This document shows positions 1 through 9,002 of a stretch of 64,000 nucleotides of DNA, piece by piece (the first letter of the stretch is position 1; each line of letters starts with the position of its first letter). A model generated the notes under the pieces. That model made no database searches, had not been told where the DNA came from, and saw nothing but the letters and a program-made list of their open reading frames with translations. The position numbers and the translations under genes were made by a program. Source of the DNA: Fuerstiella sp. (GTDB lineage Bacteria > Planctomycetota > Planctomycetia > Planctomycetales > Planctomycetaceae); assembly GCA_014238335.1 (NCBI GenBank), contig JABABI010000001.1, positions 35,242-99,241 on the forward strand. The letters are read 5' to 3'.

Positions 1-1
1 A

Positions 2-118
2 AAACCACAGATCGGCAAGGCGTATGGTTTCGTGATGAGGGCGGCGTATGTACCGTTTGAAAGTCGGGAACAGCTGATTGATTTGACGGCTGCTCATCGA
101 GCCACACTAAGCGAGTGA
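2..118 (+). CDS. C-terminal end of an unknown protein (partial)
   Basis: An open frame runs in from the left edge and ends with TGA at 116-118, giving 38 residues (KPQIGKAYGF... ending HRATLSE). No motif is recognisable in so short a tail, so no function is proposed. The next gene lies on the opposite strand and ends at 237, so this gene converges with it across about 118 bases. It could be a chance open frame, but it has no internal stop and ends just before an apparent intergenic gap. Confidence 0.4.
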   Translation, partial: KPQIGKAYGFVMRAAYVPFESREQLIDLTAAHRATLSE

Positions 119-236
119 CCATTCGATGGACTCGGAGGACCAATCGTATGGTTGGTCCGTCGCTGGGTAGTGCCGTCTGTTCCCGAATGGGGGGCTGCTA
201 CGCAGCACTGGTTGCGAGCAACCGTGCTTCCCTGTG

Positions 237-2249
237 TCATTTGGAATTCACGACTTCAGCAACGGCATCTTCCGGCAACAGCGGTTTATAGCGGTAGTAG
301 ACCTCCAGCGTCAGCGTGGCAAGGGCCGTCGTCAGCAGGCGGCCACCCTGTTTCGCGTGGATGGCCCCTGTGCGAGGTTTCCAGCTGCCTCTGGCCGGGC
401 CTTGTGCTTCCTGGCGGGCAATCAGATCGTCACGCAGGCGAGTATTCCATCGGACCCATTCGTCTCCTCCCCAGTTTTTCAGCAACTGAGTTGCAAAGTA
501 TGAACTGTAGAGATTCTCGTACGGGCCGGCCTTATCCAGCAATTCAACGCCTGCACGCAGGTCGCCGTCGTCGCGTCCCCAGCCCAGATAAATGCGGCAC
601 AGCAAGGCCATGGCTGTTCTGGCGCCGGTGTACTGTTTCTTTTCAATTTCATAGCCATAGCGACCTTCACCATCGACCTGCACGCTGTCCAGATAGTGCA
701 TGACTCCCTTGAAAACGGTGTCCGGGATGTCGATGCCGGCCTTCTTTCCTGCCATCAGTGCCATTACCTGAACAGCGGTGACCGATGTGGATCCGGGTTC
801 CTGCGGGTTGTATCGCCAGCCCCCGCCTGTGGGGTCCTGGGAATTCACGATGAACCGTACGGCCCCCTCCGCCGCTTTTCTTAATCGACGATCCTTCGTC
901 ATGCCGTAGGCTTCGCACAGCGCGAGCGTGGCGGCACCGTGAGTGTAGTAGGCTTCGTTGGGAGCCTTGTCGTCACTTTGCTTGTTGACCATGCCGCGCA
1001 GGTCGTAACCTGCAGGAACGTTGATACCGATACTGGTCAGATAGTTCAGGCCCGCTGCGACCAGTTGCTGATAGTTTCCTTCACGATGAGTGTGCCCGGC
1101 TGCCAGAAATGGCAGCAAAGCGTACGCGGTTCCGCCAATCGGATTGTTGATCGTGCCCGCGTTGCCCGATGGCCCGACATTGCCAAAATCCCACCAACCC
1201 TGAGCATGCTGCACCGATGCCAGCCATTCCAAACCCTGGTGCACGGCGGATTCGCTGGCCTGGGATCCGCCATACTTCTGCAGCATGACTTTGCGACCAG
1301 TGTCACTACGATTGTTGACCGACGCCATTGCCACATCCGTTGCCGACACAGCGTCAGCGACCGGTTCCGGAGCCTCAGCCATTTCTGTATCGCTGACTGA
1401 TTCCGGCTCTGCCGAGGTGGGTTCTTCCGTGGGTTTCTGTTCCGGGTCAGGCACCGGCTCGGGGGGCTCCTTTTCTGGTTCCTCAACGGGTTCTTCGACT
1501 TCCTGTTCAGTCTGCTCGCCCTGCTCTTGTTCCGGTGGTTCCACACGCTGTGCTTCTGCAACAGGTTCTGTGTCCGATGCGAAGGCAGCGACAATTGGAT
1601 TCAACGGAACGACCTCTTCCAGTTGCCATGTGATCGTTCGCAACAGGAACACACTGAGTGCGAACAGTCCGAGACTGGTGAGAATCGAGCTGCCGTCTTT
1701 TGTTAACTCGTCGGTGGCGGTCCGCTGTTTCGGCTTCCGGTCAGACTTTCGTGCTCTAACTCGAATTCGCTTTGAGGCCGCAGGTTTCACGGATCGAACT
1801 CGTTCTACAAATCGACGCGTTGCGACGTGCCGTCGTCGTCGATTTGCGGACGCGGTGTGTGCCATCGAATTCTGCAGCGCATTTGTGTCCCGCGGTTCCG
1901 GGTCGGTCGGGGACGGCGGGTTCGAAGCGGAAGCCGCCCACAGTTCGGGAGACGCAGTGTCTGGCACTGCAACCGATCCAACGGAGCCGGAAGTGTTCGG
2001 GGTGGCCGATGGGGGCGGCAGGCAATCGTCCAGTGACGTCAGTGTCTGCTGAAGCTGAGCGATGTCAGTGGAGCCCGACTGTTCTGCCAGTTGATCGAAC
2101 TTCTGTGACAGATCCATATATTGCTGCGCGAGCCGAGCGTGGTGTACTGACGCTTCGGCGGCCTGCCTGGCCCGGTGTCGCAGATGCCTCGCAAAGTCTT
2201 CGCGTGAATCTGATTTCTGGCCTGTATCGACTTCGGACGCACGACTCAT
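237..2249 (-). CDS. Membrane-anchored prenyltransferase/squalene-oxidase repeat (alpha-toroid) protein
   Basis: 670 residues in a clear order. A cytoplasmic N-terminal region has a possible helical segment (about 15-75) and a very basic stretch (136-177). One hydrophobic segment (about 188-208) follows, then a long Glu/Pro-rich linker (about 226-310), then a C-terminal domain (about 320-650). The C-terminal domain repeats motifs of the terpene-cyclase/prenyltransferase alpha-alpha toroid (GLEWLASVQ, GWWDFG, AVRFIVNSQ, GGWRYNPQ, YTGARTAMALL). In planctomycetes such domains sit in large envelope proteins of unknown role. The DxDD and QW signatures of true cyclases are not evident, so enzyme activity is doubtful; a binding or scaffold role is equally possible. 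The start is the first ATG of the frame. Confidence 0.8.
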   Translation of the reverse strand: MSRASEVDTGQKSDSREDFARHLRHRARQAAEASVHHARLAQQYMDLSQKFDQLAEQSGSTDIAQLQQTLTSLDDCLPPPSATPNTSGSVGSVAVPDTASPELWAASASNPPSPTDPEPRDTNALQNSMAHTASANRRRRHVATRRFVERVRSVKPAASKRIRVRARKSDRKPKQRTATDELTKDGSSILTSLGLFALSVFLLRTITWQLEEVVPLNPIVAAFASDTEPVAEAQRVEPPEQEQGEQTEQEVEEPVEEPEKEPPEPVPDPEQKPTEEPTSAEPESVSDTEMAEAPEPVADAVSATDVAMASVNNRSDTGRKVMLQKYGGSQASESAVHQGLEWLASVQHAQGWWDFGNVGPSGNAGTINNPIGGTAYALLPFLAAGHTHREGNYQQLVAAGLNYLTSIGINVPAGYDLRGMVNKQSDDKAPNEAYYTHGAATLALCEAYGMTKDRRLRKAAEGAVRFIVNSQDPTGGGWRYNPQEPGSTSVTAVQVMALMAGKKAGIDIPDTVFKGVMHYLDSVQVDGEGRYGYEIEKKQYTGARTAMALLCRIYLGWGRDDGDLRAGVELLDKAGPYENLYSSYFATQLLKNWGGDEWVRWNTRLRDDLIARQEAQGPARGSWKPRTGAIHAKQGGRLLTTALATLTLEVYYRYKPLLPEDAVAEVVNSK

Positions 2250-2422
2250 GGCGGCGACTCGCGATGCTTTTGCGAAATCCGGCCTCGTTGCCAGCGATAA
2301 AAGCGTGCGTCATGTAGAATTCCACGCCACCCTTAGTGTAATGTGTTTTTATATCCCCTGCAATCGCGGGCGCGGGCGTTCACGAAAAATGATGCGAGGC
2401 ATTCGATCGGCGAATGTCTTTG

Positions 2423-4756
2423 TCAGTCGATAAACAGGAATTCGTTGGCGACAAGCAGGACATGAGCATACTGCTGCCAAACAGCTGCACGTTCGTCTTC
2501 TTCGCAGGCTCCCAGATACTGCAGTCCGAGATCCAGTTCCACCGGCGTCGGCTGACGGCAATACAACAGAGAATAGGCCTGCGCAATGCGTTTACTGTCG
2601 TCTTCCGGAAACTGTTCGGCCAGTCTTGCGGCCAGGGCTGTCGCCTGATTTTCCAGCAGCGGACCGTTCAAGGCGTACAGGCCCTGAAGCGACGTCGTTG
2701 TACTGACGCGTTGTGGACTGTGCGACGTTGGATCGGGGAAGTCATGAGTCAGCAGCATTGTTGACATCTCGCGGCGATGTATTTTTGTGTAAATTGTCCG
2801 ACGCACATTTTTTGGATCGTCCAGAGCAATGGCCGGTCCGCCCACCGTCAAATCCAGTTGACCGGACGCCTGCAGCATCGCGTCTCGCCAGGACTCCACG
2901 TCAAGCCGACGGCGATGCATCCGCGCAAGGAATTTGTTTTCCGAGTCGGATGACGAGTCGCCCGCACTGGACTGCCGGTACGCTGCCGACATAACGATTT
3001 CACGATGCAGTGTTTTCAGTAACCAGCCGTTTGCAATGAATCTCGCGGTCAGATCGTCCAGCAGTTCCGGGTGCGACGGAAGCTCGCCCTGTTGCCCAAA
3101 GTTACTGGGAGTAGCAACAAGGCCTCGACCAAAATGTGCGGCCCAGATGCGGTTGACGATGACTCGGGCGGTTAACGCTGCAGCCGGGCCAACGATCGAT
3201 TCGGCAAGTTCCAGCCGGCCACTGCCGTTTGTAAACGGCGGCGGCGGGTCCGATGGCGAAAGAACCTGCAGAAACCGCCGTGGCACGACTTCTCCCAGAC
3301 GATTCGGATTGCCTCGAATGAAAACGTTCAGGTCACGCGGTTCGCCTCGATAATCCAGTTTTGTGCCTTCGTCCGCTCGTTTGCCGGCTCGCTCAACGAA
3401 TAACGATTGCTCGATCAGAGCACTGGCCATCGGGGCGTCATAGTGTGGCGTCGATGATTTCCGCTCACTGATTGTTCTGACCGTTTCCTTGACCTCTTCC
3501 TCGGGGACCGGTTTCTTTTTCCTGAGTGCTGCCAGTTCTTTCTCCAGTTTCTCAACCGCAGCCCGTGCGGCCTTCACTGGTTCAAAAAGCTGCTCGTCAA
3601 TCATCGGACGTTCAGAAATGCGGCAACTGGCGAAAATGCCGGCCAGCGCGTAGTAGTCCTTCGTGCTGATCGGATCAAACTTGTGGTCGTGGCACCGAGC
3701 ACATGCGACAGTCAATCCAAGAAACGTCCGCGAGACAACATCGACGCGTTCTTCCCATTCGTCGGCCACGATCACCTTGATGATCTCCGCCGGAAGCTTT
3801 AACTCCTTCCAGTAGTTTGGACTCAACCCCAGAAATCCCAGTGCGGCGATATCGCCCGGGCCGGTGTCGGGCATCAGGTCTGTGGCCAGCTGACGACGCA
3901 CGAAGTCGTCGTACGGCATGTCATCATTGAAGGCCTGAACAACCCAGTCTCGGTAAAGGTGCGCCTGTCCCGTCGAATACAGCCACGACGCGGTGGTGTC
4001 GGTGTAGCGGGCGAAGTCCAGCCACAGACGTCCCCAGCGTTCCCCGAAATGCGGTGACTGCAGCAGACGTTCGACCTGCTTTTCATACGCCTGGTTACTG
4101 TCGTCGTTCAGAAAATCGTCCAACTGTTCGGGCGTCGGTGGCAGTCCCGTCAGGTCGAACGACAGACGCCGCAGCAGGTTTCTTCGATCAGAAGAATCAG
4201 ACGGGTGGAGGTTGTTTTCTTCCATCACGGCCAGCAGGAAATAATCAATTCGCTGGCGAGGCCACGCAGTATCGCTGACGTCTGGTGGTGTTTGCTCTGC
4301 GACTGGTTGAAACGCCCAAAACTGCCGTCCAGCATCGAAATCGATTTTTCCCTCCGGACGTTCCGGAGCTTCCGTATCAGATGGAAATGGCGCCCCGCGT
4401 TTAACCCATTCCGTCAGGACTGCGATCTGAGCGTCCGTCAGTTTTCCTTTAGGCGGCATTTGAATGTCGCCGTCGTAGTGCAACGCTTCAATCAGCAGAC
4501 TTTTCTGCGGGTCTCCCGGAACGACGGCCGCGCCGCTGTCGCCGCCACGTGTCAGCGCTGAAGATGTATCAAGACGTAAACTGCCGTGCACCGTTTTTGC
4601 GCCGGCCGAATGGCACGAGTAGCAGTGCCGGCTGAGCAGCGGACGGATGTGTTTTTCGAAGTGCTCGAAATCGGAGGCCTTGAATTTCGAATCTTCGGCA
4701 ATCGTGCTGGAGACTAACACGAGGGCCAGAAGTGAGGCCGTTCTGAACAGGGGCAT
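2423..4756 (-). CDS. PSCyt1-DUF1549-DUF1553 secreted cytochrome-like protein
   Basis: 777 residues with a signal peptide (MPLFRTASLLALVLVSSTIA). A PSCyt1-type c-heme motif follows at C45-Y-S-C48-H49, with the usual downstream QMPPKGKLTD and WVKRGAPFP. The DUF1549 region (about 165-370) shows FGERWGRLWLDFARY and [13 protein letters not shown], which is a second CxxCH. A short charged coiled segment (about 395-430) precedes DUF1553 (about 500-755: TARVIVNRIWAAHFGRGL, NFGQQGELPSHPELLDDL, HRRRLDVESWRDAML). The protein is exported and probably binds heme; the exact reaction of this family is unknown. No DUF1501 partner lies next to it, unlike the copy at 15895. A 458-base divergent region separates it from the propeller gene at 5215. 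Confidence 0.9.
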   Translation of the reverse strand: MPLFRTASLLALVLVSSTIAEDSKFKASDFEHFEKHIRPLLSRHCYSCHSAGAKTVHGSLRLDTSSALTRGGDSGAAVVPGDPQKSLLIEALHYDGDIQMPPKGKLTDAQIAVLTEWVKRGAPFPSDTEAPERPEGKIDFDAGRQFWAFQPVAEQTPPDVSDTAWPRQRIDYFLLAVMEENNLHPSDSSDRRNLLRRLSFDLTGLPPTPEQLDDFLNDDSNQAYEKQVERLLQSPHFGERWGRLWLDFARYTDTTASWLYSTGQAHLYRDWVVQAFNDDMPYDDFVRRQLATDLMPDTGPGDIAALGFLGLSPNYWKELKLPAEIIKVIVADEWEERVDVVSRTFLGLTVACARCHDHKFDPISTKDYYALAGIFASCRISERPMIDEQLFEPVKAARAAVEKLEKELAALRKKKPVPEEEVKETVRTISERKSSTPHYDAPMASALIEQSLFVERAGKRADEGTKLDYRGEPRDLNVFIRGNPNRLGEVVPRRFLQVLSPSDPPPPFTNGSGRLELAESIVGPAAALTARVIVNRIWAAHFGRGLVATPSNFGQQGELPSHPELLDDLTARFIANGWLLKTLHREIVMSAAYRQSSAGDSSSDSENKFLARMHRRRLDVESWRDAMLQASGQLDLTVGGPAIALDDPKNVRRTIYTKIHRREMSTMLLTHDFPDPTSHSPQRVSTTTSLQGLYALNGPLLENQATALAARLAEQFPEDDSKRIAQAYSLLYCRQPTPVELDLGLQYLGACEEDERAAVWQQYAHVLLVANEFLFID

Positions 4757-5214
4757 GTCTGGAATCCACTGAAACGCGTCGTCTGGTTCGTCAGTACGAG
4801 CCGGTTCATGGCTGGCATATTACGGTGAGAATCGTCCGGGGGGGAGTACAGTCTATCAATTCGAAAATGCCAAATCCTGTTCTTAATGGCCCGCAGGACG
4901 ATTCGTTTGTAGTTTTCAGTGAGATTTCACGACCGACAGGTATCGTCAAGTTGTCATGTTTCGTGGAGGGGCTGCAATGTCATAACCCACTTTTCATAAA
5001 GAGGTTAGGTTGATTGTGGGTGGATTTTTCCGGTTGTTTCCAGGAAACGACCGGACTGTCTGCCGAAACATCGTTTCTAATAACTGAATTGTTGACGAAA
5101 CATGGATGCAGGGCGATAATGTTGTGTTCTTTGAGCACGTTGTCATTAAGACGACGGTCGAATTACCTATCTGATCAACATCAAAGCGCGGCTTGCTTTG
5201 ATATGGGGACCGGG
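4757..5214. other. Divergent intergenic region
   Basis: 458 bases lie between two genes transcribed away from each other, so promoters for both should be here. It contains no convincing gene. An open frame reaches upstream of the 5215 gene as far as 5014, but that extension has no signal-peptide character. The only strong structure is the near-perfect palindrome at 5029-5055. Confidence 0.5.
5029..5055. promoter_or_regulatory. 27-base palindrome in a divergent promoter region
   Basis: The arms 5029-5041 (TCCGGTTGTTTCC) and 5043-5055 (GGAAACGACCGGA) match at 12 of 13 positions around one central base. The site lies about 160 bases before the 5215 start and 270 bases before the 4756 start. It could be an operator for a dimeric regulator or a small dispersed repeat. 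No T-run follows, so a terminator is less likely. Confidence 0.35.
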
Positions 5215-6174
5215 ATGTTAAGTCGTCTTCTGACGGGAACGCTAATGATGATCGCCACACTGGCGATTTCAGGCGTTACGTCCGGTGAAGACGCACACCG
5301 GCATAAACACCACCCCATCACGCTTCACTCACGGCCCGTCATTGAGCGTCTTCCTCTGCGAGTCGTAGATCCGGTCGATGTGACGCTCACGAACTTTGGA
5401 GACACCCTGGTCGCCGACCGTGTGGGCAGGGTTCTGTTCCGGATTGATGCTGCGGGAACAGCCAGTCTCATTGGTCGAGACCTTGAAGGTTTGTCCCGAG
5501 TAGTTGATTCTCCTCAGATGGGAGCTCACGCACTGTTGGTAAGCCGGGGTTCGGGGCGCATCGTTCGAATGACGGAGACGGGCGTTCAGCACGAGGTTGC
5601 TCAGTTGCCGTTTCTTCCCGCTGGACTTGGAGCCAGCCCTTATGACGGCAGCCTGTTTACAAGCAACAGCCAGACGGGTGACGTTGTTAAAGTCGAAGCT
5701 GACGGCAGCGTTTCCACGATCGTTCGAGTGTCTGAAGCAACAAAAGATTTGACGGTGAACGCGATCGGAACGACTGTCAGTGTGCTGCTTAACAGCGGCA
5801 AAGTCGTATCGGTTGGTGTCGATGGCAGTCGTGAGACGGTCGGCTACGTACCAGCGACGGCGACGCGGTTGACGTTTCACCCGGACAAATTTTTGGTGGT
5901 CCTGTGTGAAGACGCAACCGGCGAAACTGTACTGTTGAAGCCTGCTGCGTCTCGAGCACAGCAGCCGCGAACGTTCGCAGGTACTCCCCGCGGAACCAAA
6001 GCGGTGGCTTTCGACACGCTTGGAAATCTGACGCTGGCCAATCCGGAGTTGCGAGCCATCACTCGAGTCACCAGCCGTTTTCAGCAGCAGTGCGATGACT
6101 GCGGGAAAATGATGATGATTAAGCTGTCAACGGAAACGCCCGCTCCGCAAAAGGCCACACGTCGCTCGTTCTGA
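5215..6174 (+). CDS. Secreted NHL/SMP-30-like beta-propeller protein
   Basis: About 319 residues from the ATG at 5215, chosen because it gives a clean signal peptide (MLSRLLTGTLMMIATLAISG) and has GGGGA five bases upstream; an in-frame ATG at 5203 is the alternative. After a His-rich stretch (EDAHRHKHH) the body has propeller-like repeats (GDTLVADRVGRVLFRIDAAG, DGSLFTSNSQTGDVVKVEADG, TLGNLTLANPELRAITRV). These resemble NHL/SMP-30-type six-bladed propellers. The end carries a CDDC pair and a run of methionines (CGKMMMIK). With the His-rich start this might bind metal, but that is inference. No enzyme class can be assigned. It is monocistronic, 125 bases before nadA. Confidence 0.6.
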   Translation: MLSRLLTGTLMMIATLAISGVTSGEDAHRHKHHPITLHSRPVIERLPLRVVDPVDVTLTNFGDTLVADRVGRVLFRIDAAGTASLIGRDLEGLSRVVDSPQMGAHALLVSRGSGRIVRMTETGVQHEVAQLPFLPAGLGASPYDGSLFTSNSQTGDVVKVEADGSVSTIVRVSEATKDLTVNAIGTTVSVLLNSGKVVSVGVDGSRETVGYVPATATRLTFHPDKFLVVLCEDATGETVLLKPAASRAQQPRTFAGTPRGTKAVAFDTLGNLTLANPELRAITRVTSRFQQQCDDCGKMMMIKLSTETPAPQKATRRSF

Positions 6175-6299
6175 CGTCTGTGGCAGCCTCATCGGCTGGT
6201 CGACAATGGCTCAAATCACGTCATAATGCCGACCCAGGTGCATCCGGCACCTCCGATCTGTCCCAAACTCATCCTGCCGATTCAGGCCAAGGCTAACCG

Positions 6300-7292
6300 A
6301 TGTCGATGCCAGTGATTAATTCTGATCAGAACGAAGTCTATGAAGATCCGCTGGATCTGATGAATGAAATCGACGAGTTGAAAAAGGAAAAGGACGCCAG
6401 CATTCTGGCTCACTTTTATGTCGACGGCGACATTCAGGATATCGCCGATTTTACCGGAGACAGTCTGAAGCTGGCACGGGACGCGACTCAGGTGAAGACA
6501 TCCACGATAGTGTTTTCCGGTGTTCACTTTATGGGTGAGTCGGCCAAGATCATGAGTCCGGAAAAGCGAGTGCTGATTCCGGACATGCTGGCCGGGTGTT
6601 CTCTGGCAGAAAGCTGTCCGGCGGAACAACTGGCCGCGTTTCAGGAGCAACTGCGATCTGAGGGCCGCACGTTTGATACGGTTGCTTACATCAATACATC
6701 GGCGGCCGTGAAAAGTCTGTGTGACTGGATTGTCACCAGCGGCAATGCTCAGGAGATTATTGAGCGTGTGCCGCAGGACCGTGAGGTTCTGTTCGTGCCT
6801 GACCAGCACCTGGGCAGATATCTGATGGAAGTCAGCGGCCGGAAGATGATTCTGTGGCCAGGATCGTGCATGGTTCATGAAGTCTTCAGCATTCAGGATC
6901 TGATCCGAGCCAAACGGAATACACCAGGCAGCGTCGTGATCGCCCATCCGGAATGTCCGCAAAATATTCTTGAGATCACCGACTTCATTGGCGGCACGGA
7001 AAAGATGCGGCGGCACGTGATGTCCATCAAAGAGCCGACGACTTTCCTTGTCGCGACGGAATCGGCCATGATTCACGCGTTCGAAAAGTCGGCTCCGCAG
7101 CACACCTTCGTGCCTGTTCCCGGCATTATGACGTCAACCGGTGAGACATGCGCCTGCAACCGATGCCCGCATATGGCCCGCAACACACTGCAGAAGGTAC
7201 GCGACTGCCTGAAGAACGAATCGCCGGAAATCGAGTGGAAGGACTACTTCCAGAAAGCTCGTGACGTGCTCGATCGCAGTCTGCTGCAATAA
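6300..7292 (+). CDS. nadA: Quinolinate synthase NadA
   Basis: 330 residues, the normal length for NadA, which condenses iminoaspartate with dihydroxyacetone phosphate to quinolinate for NAD synthesis in the cytoplasm using a [4Fe-4S] cluster. Family motifs are intact: [20 protein letters not shown] near the start, [18 protein letters not shown], the cysteine blocks around C100, C190 (WPGSCMVHE) and C284-A-C286-N-R-C289, and IAHPECP and [12 protein letters not shown]. Cluster ligands are C100, C190 and one of the last group. nadB and nadC are not next to it. The start ATG follows a stretch without a good ribosome site. A small GC hairpin follows the stop directly. Confidence 0.95.
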   Translation: MSMPVINSDQNEVYEDPLDLMNEIDELKKEKDASILAHFYVDGDIQDIADFTGDSLKLARDATQVKTSTIVFSGVHFMGESAKIMSPEKRVLIPDMLAGCSLAESCPAEQLAAFQEQLRSEGRTFDTVAYINTSAAVKSLCDWIVTSGNAQEIIERVPQDREVLFVPDQHLGRYLMEVSGRKMILWPGSCMVHEVFSIQDLIRAKRNTPGSVVIAHPECPQNILEITDFIGGTEKMRRHVMSIKEPTTFLVATESAMIHAFEKSAPQHTFVPVPGIMTSTGETCACNRCPHMARNTLQKVRDCLKNESPEIEWKDYFQKARDVLDRSLLQ

Positions 7293-7306
7293 GCCCGTTC
7301 GCGGGC
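7293..7306 (+). terminator. GC hairpin with TTCG loop just after nadA
   Basis: GCCCG-TTCG-CGGGC is a perfect 5-bp stem with the very stable TTCG tetraloop, starting one base after the nadA stop. No T-run follows, so it is a possible weak terminator or mRNA 3' stabiliser rather than a classic intrinsic terminator. Confidence 0.4.
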
Positions 7307-7461
7307 GAACGCCGCAAAGTCTTCTGTTCCTGAGCAGATGTGGTGCGCTGATATTCCGGTTTGAGATTTGCTGTGGCGCAGCAAACTCGTCTTGCCGTGG
7401 TGGTCAGCCCATAGACGAACATTGCCAGGCGTCGAAGCCGCGAAGTGGCGGCAGTACGTAG

Positions 7462-7481
7462 CCGTGGGTGTCAACCCACGG
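7462..7481. repeat. Short palindromic repeat, CCGTGGGT type (copy 1)
   Basis: CCGTGGGT-GTCA-ACCCACGG is a perfect 8-bp stem with a 4-base loop, between two convergent genes. An almost identical element stands at 62883-62901, and both are flanked by AG on the left and AA on the right. Recurrence of stem and flanks suggests a dispersed intergenic repeat rather than a chance hairpin. Confidence 0.55.
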
Positions 7482-7508
7482 AAATTGAACGACATGAAAT
7501 GAAATGCA

Positions 7509-7575
7509 AAACCGTGAAACGGCGACAAAAGTTTCCATTCGACGACCGACAGCACCAGTCGCCGTTTCACGGTTT
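7509..7575. repeat. Perfect 18-bp inverted repeat between convergent genes
   Basis: AAACCGTGAAACGGCGAC at 7509-7526 is exactly repeated in inverse at 7558-7575, with a 31-base spacer. It lies between the ends of nadA (7292) and the hydrolase (7746), which point at each other, so it could act as a bidirectional terminator. It could equally be a remnant of a small non-autonomous mobile element. The rest of 7293-7745 shows no gene. Confidence 0.55.
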
Positions 7576-7745
7576 CCTTCTCCGCTACATTGCGAATTCC
7601 CCGGGCGGGCCGGCGTGGGATGTCTTTGGAATTGCTTCGTTTACAGTCCCTCGCTCACGCTGCGGGATTTCGGATGTCGTGCGAGAGGGGTTCTGAAGCT
7701 GTTTCTGCGTTTATCCTTGAATCGGCCTTCCGTTCCGTTTCGCAC

Positions 7746-8873
7746 TTACGATTTCAGAACATCGTCGAACAGGGGAAACGCGATTCTTCCGCTCCATTCA
7801 TGCCCACCTTCGAATCGGTCGAAGTGCAGACTGTTACCAGCGTTCAGTGCCTTGTACACGCGACTCAGACGTCCGCGGAACACGTCGTCCCATTTTGGCA
7901 CGATCAGGCTGTCTTTCGAACCGGTTTCCCACACGCAGGGACGAGGTGCGATCAATGATCCGATTTCTGAATAGTCGCCATACCTGAGCAGCCCAGGAAT
8001 AATTTGTGAGCCGCAACTGTGTCGCAGTGTCATGCGCTCCTGCATCAGATTCAACGCTCCGCTGACGGCCGCCACACGCACTCGTTCATCAATGGCGGAG
8101 ACCATCATTGTCATCCGCCCGCCATACGAAAGTCCGGCACAGCCGATTGCATCGTCGTTTACTTCCGGACGACTCTGCAGCAGGTCGATCGACCATCTCA
8201 GATCCCGCACGTTGGCTGTGATCGGCAGTTTTCCGAGTGCCTGCATTCGGACGAACGTCACTGCGCACGGGTCCTTGCCTCGATAAGCTTCGCTGTTCAC
8301 GCGCCGTCCAAAGGGAATCATGCACGGCGCCGCCACGACATAGCCTCGTTTTACGAAGTGCACACCGTAATCATAATTCAGCTGCGCAATGTGTTCCGCT
8401 GCACCTTCCTGTTCACGTCGCCCAACAATTGCATCGTTGCCGAACGGCCCATGCCCATGCACACACAACACGGCGGGTGCCGTCCGCCCGGCAGGCAGCC
8501 CCTTTGGCAGCAGCAGGTACACCGGCAGTGACGGAACACCTTCCGCTTTCAGCAGCAGTTCGAGTCGGGTGTATTCGTCGAACTCAGTTCGACTCTGTTC
8601 GACAATCGCCCACTTCGGCGGCGGCGTGGAATCTCCCATCAACTCGCGCAGTTTTGCTCGAAACCCTTCCTGCCAGACTCGACACTCGTCCGCGGTGTGA
8701 CCGCGAAACTGCAGCGACAAATCCGCCTTGCCGATAGCCGCTGCGAGATCCTGATGGACAATTCGAGCCGAATCGTCAGACTGACCGAATGATGGAGAAG
8801 AACAGGCAATGGTTCCGGCTCCAAGCAGTGCTTGTCCGAGGAATATGCGGCGGGGGCGAGCATATGAGCGCAT
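7746..8873 (-). CDS. Secreted alpha/beta hydrolase (acetyl-xylan-esterase/dienelactone-hydrolase-like)
   Basis: 375 residues. The N-terminus (RPRRIFLGQALLGAGTIACSS) is a signal peptide with Tat-like character. The alpha/beta-hydrolase fold is marked by the oxyanion strand VLCVHGHGPFG (about 136-145), the nucleophile elbow G-L-S249-Y-G-G, a candidate acid D321 (GSKDSL) and H358 (GGHEW) near the end, so the triad seems complete. The family resembles planctomycetal abhydrolase/acetylxylan esterase proteins found near sulfatases and cytochromes. An ester of a polysaccharide substituent is a plausible substrate, but that is inference. It is monocistronic and convergent with nadA. Confidence 0.75.
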   Translation of the reverse strand: MRSYARPRRIFLGQALLGAGTIACSSPSFGQSDDSARIVHQDLAAAIGKADLSLQFRGHTADECRVWQEGFRAKLRELMGDSTPPPKWAIVEQSRTEFDEYTRLELLLKAEGVPSLPVYLLLPKGLPAGRTAPAVLCVHGHGPFGNDAIVGRREQEGAAEHIAQLNYDYGVHFVKRGYVVAAPCMIPFGRRVNSEAYRGKDPCAVTFVRMQALGKLPITANVRDLRWSIDLLQSRPEVNDDAIGCAGLSYGGRMTMMVSAIDERVRVAAVSGALNLMQERMTLRHSCGSQIIPGLLRYGDYSEIGSLIAPRPCVWETGSKDSLIVPKWDDVFRGRLSRVYKALNAGNSLHFDRFEGGHEWSGRIAFPLFDDVLKS

Positions 8874-9002
8874 GGCACTAATTCCAGGCTGTAATCAAAA
8901 GAGTTACAACCCGTACCATATACGTTTTCCGTTCCGGAAACACCAGAAGGACCCACTCGCAGGAACTGCATGCCCCGAATGACTGTGCGACCAATGACGT
9001 GA

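Noticed and set aside
1285..2052. Long plus-strand open frame rich in Ser/Gly/Thr
   Set aside because: It lies antisense to the Glu/Pro-rich linker of the toroid gene; its composition simply mirrors that linker and it has no domain or ribosome site.
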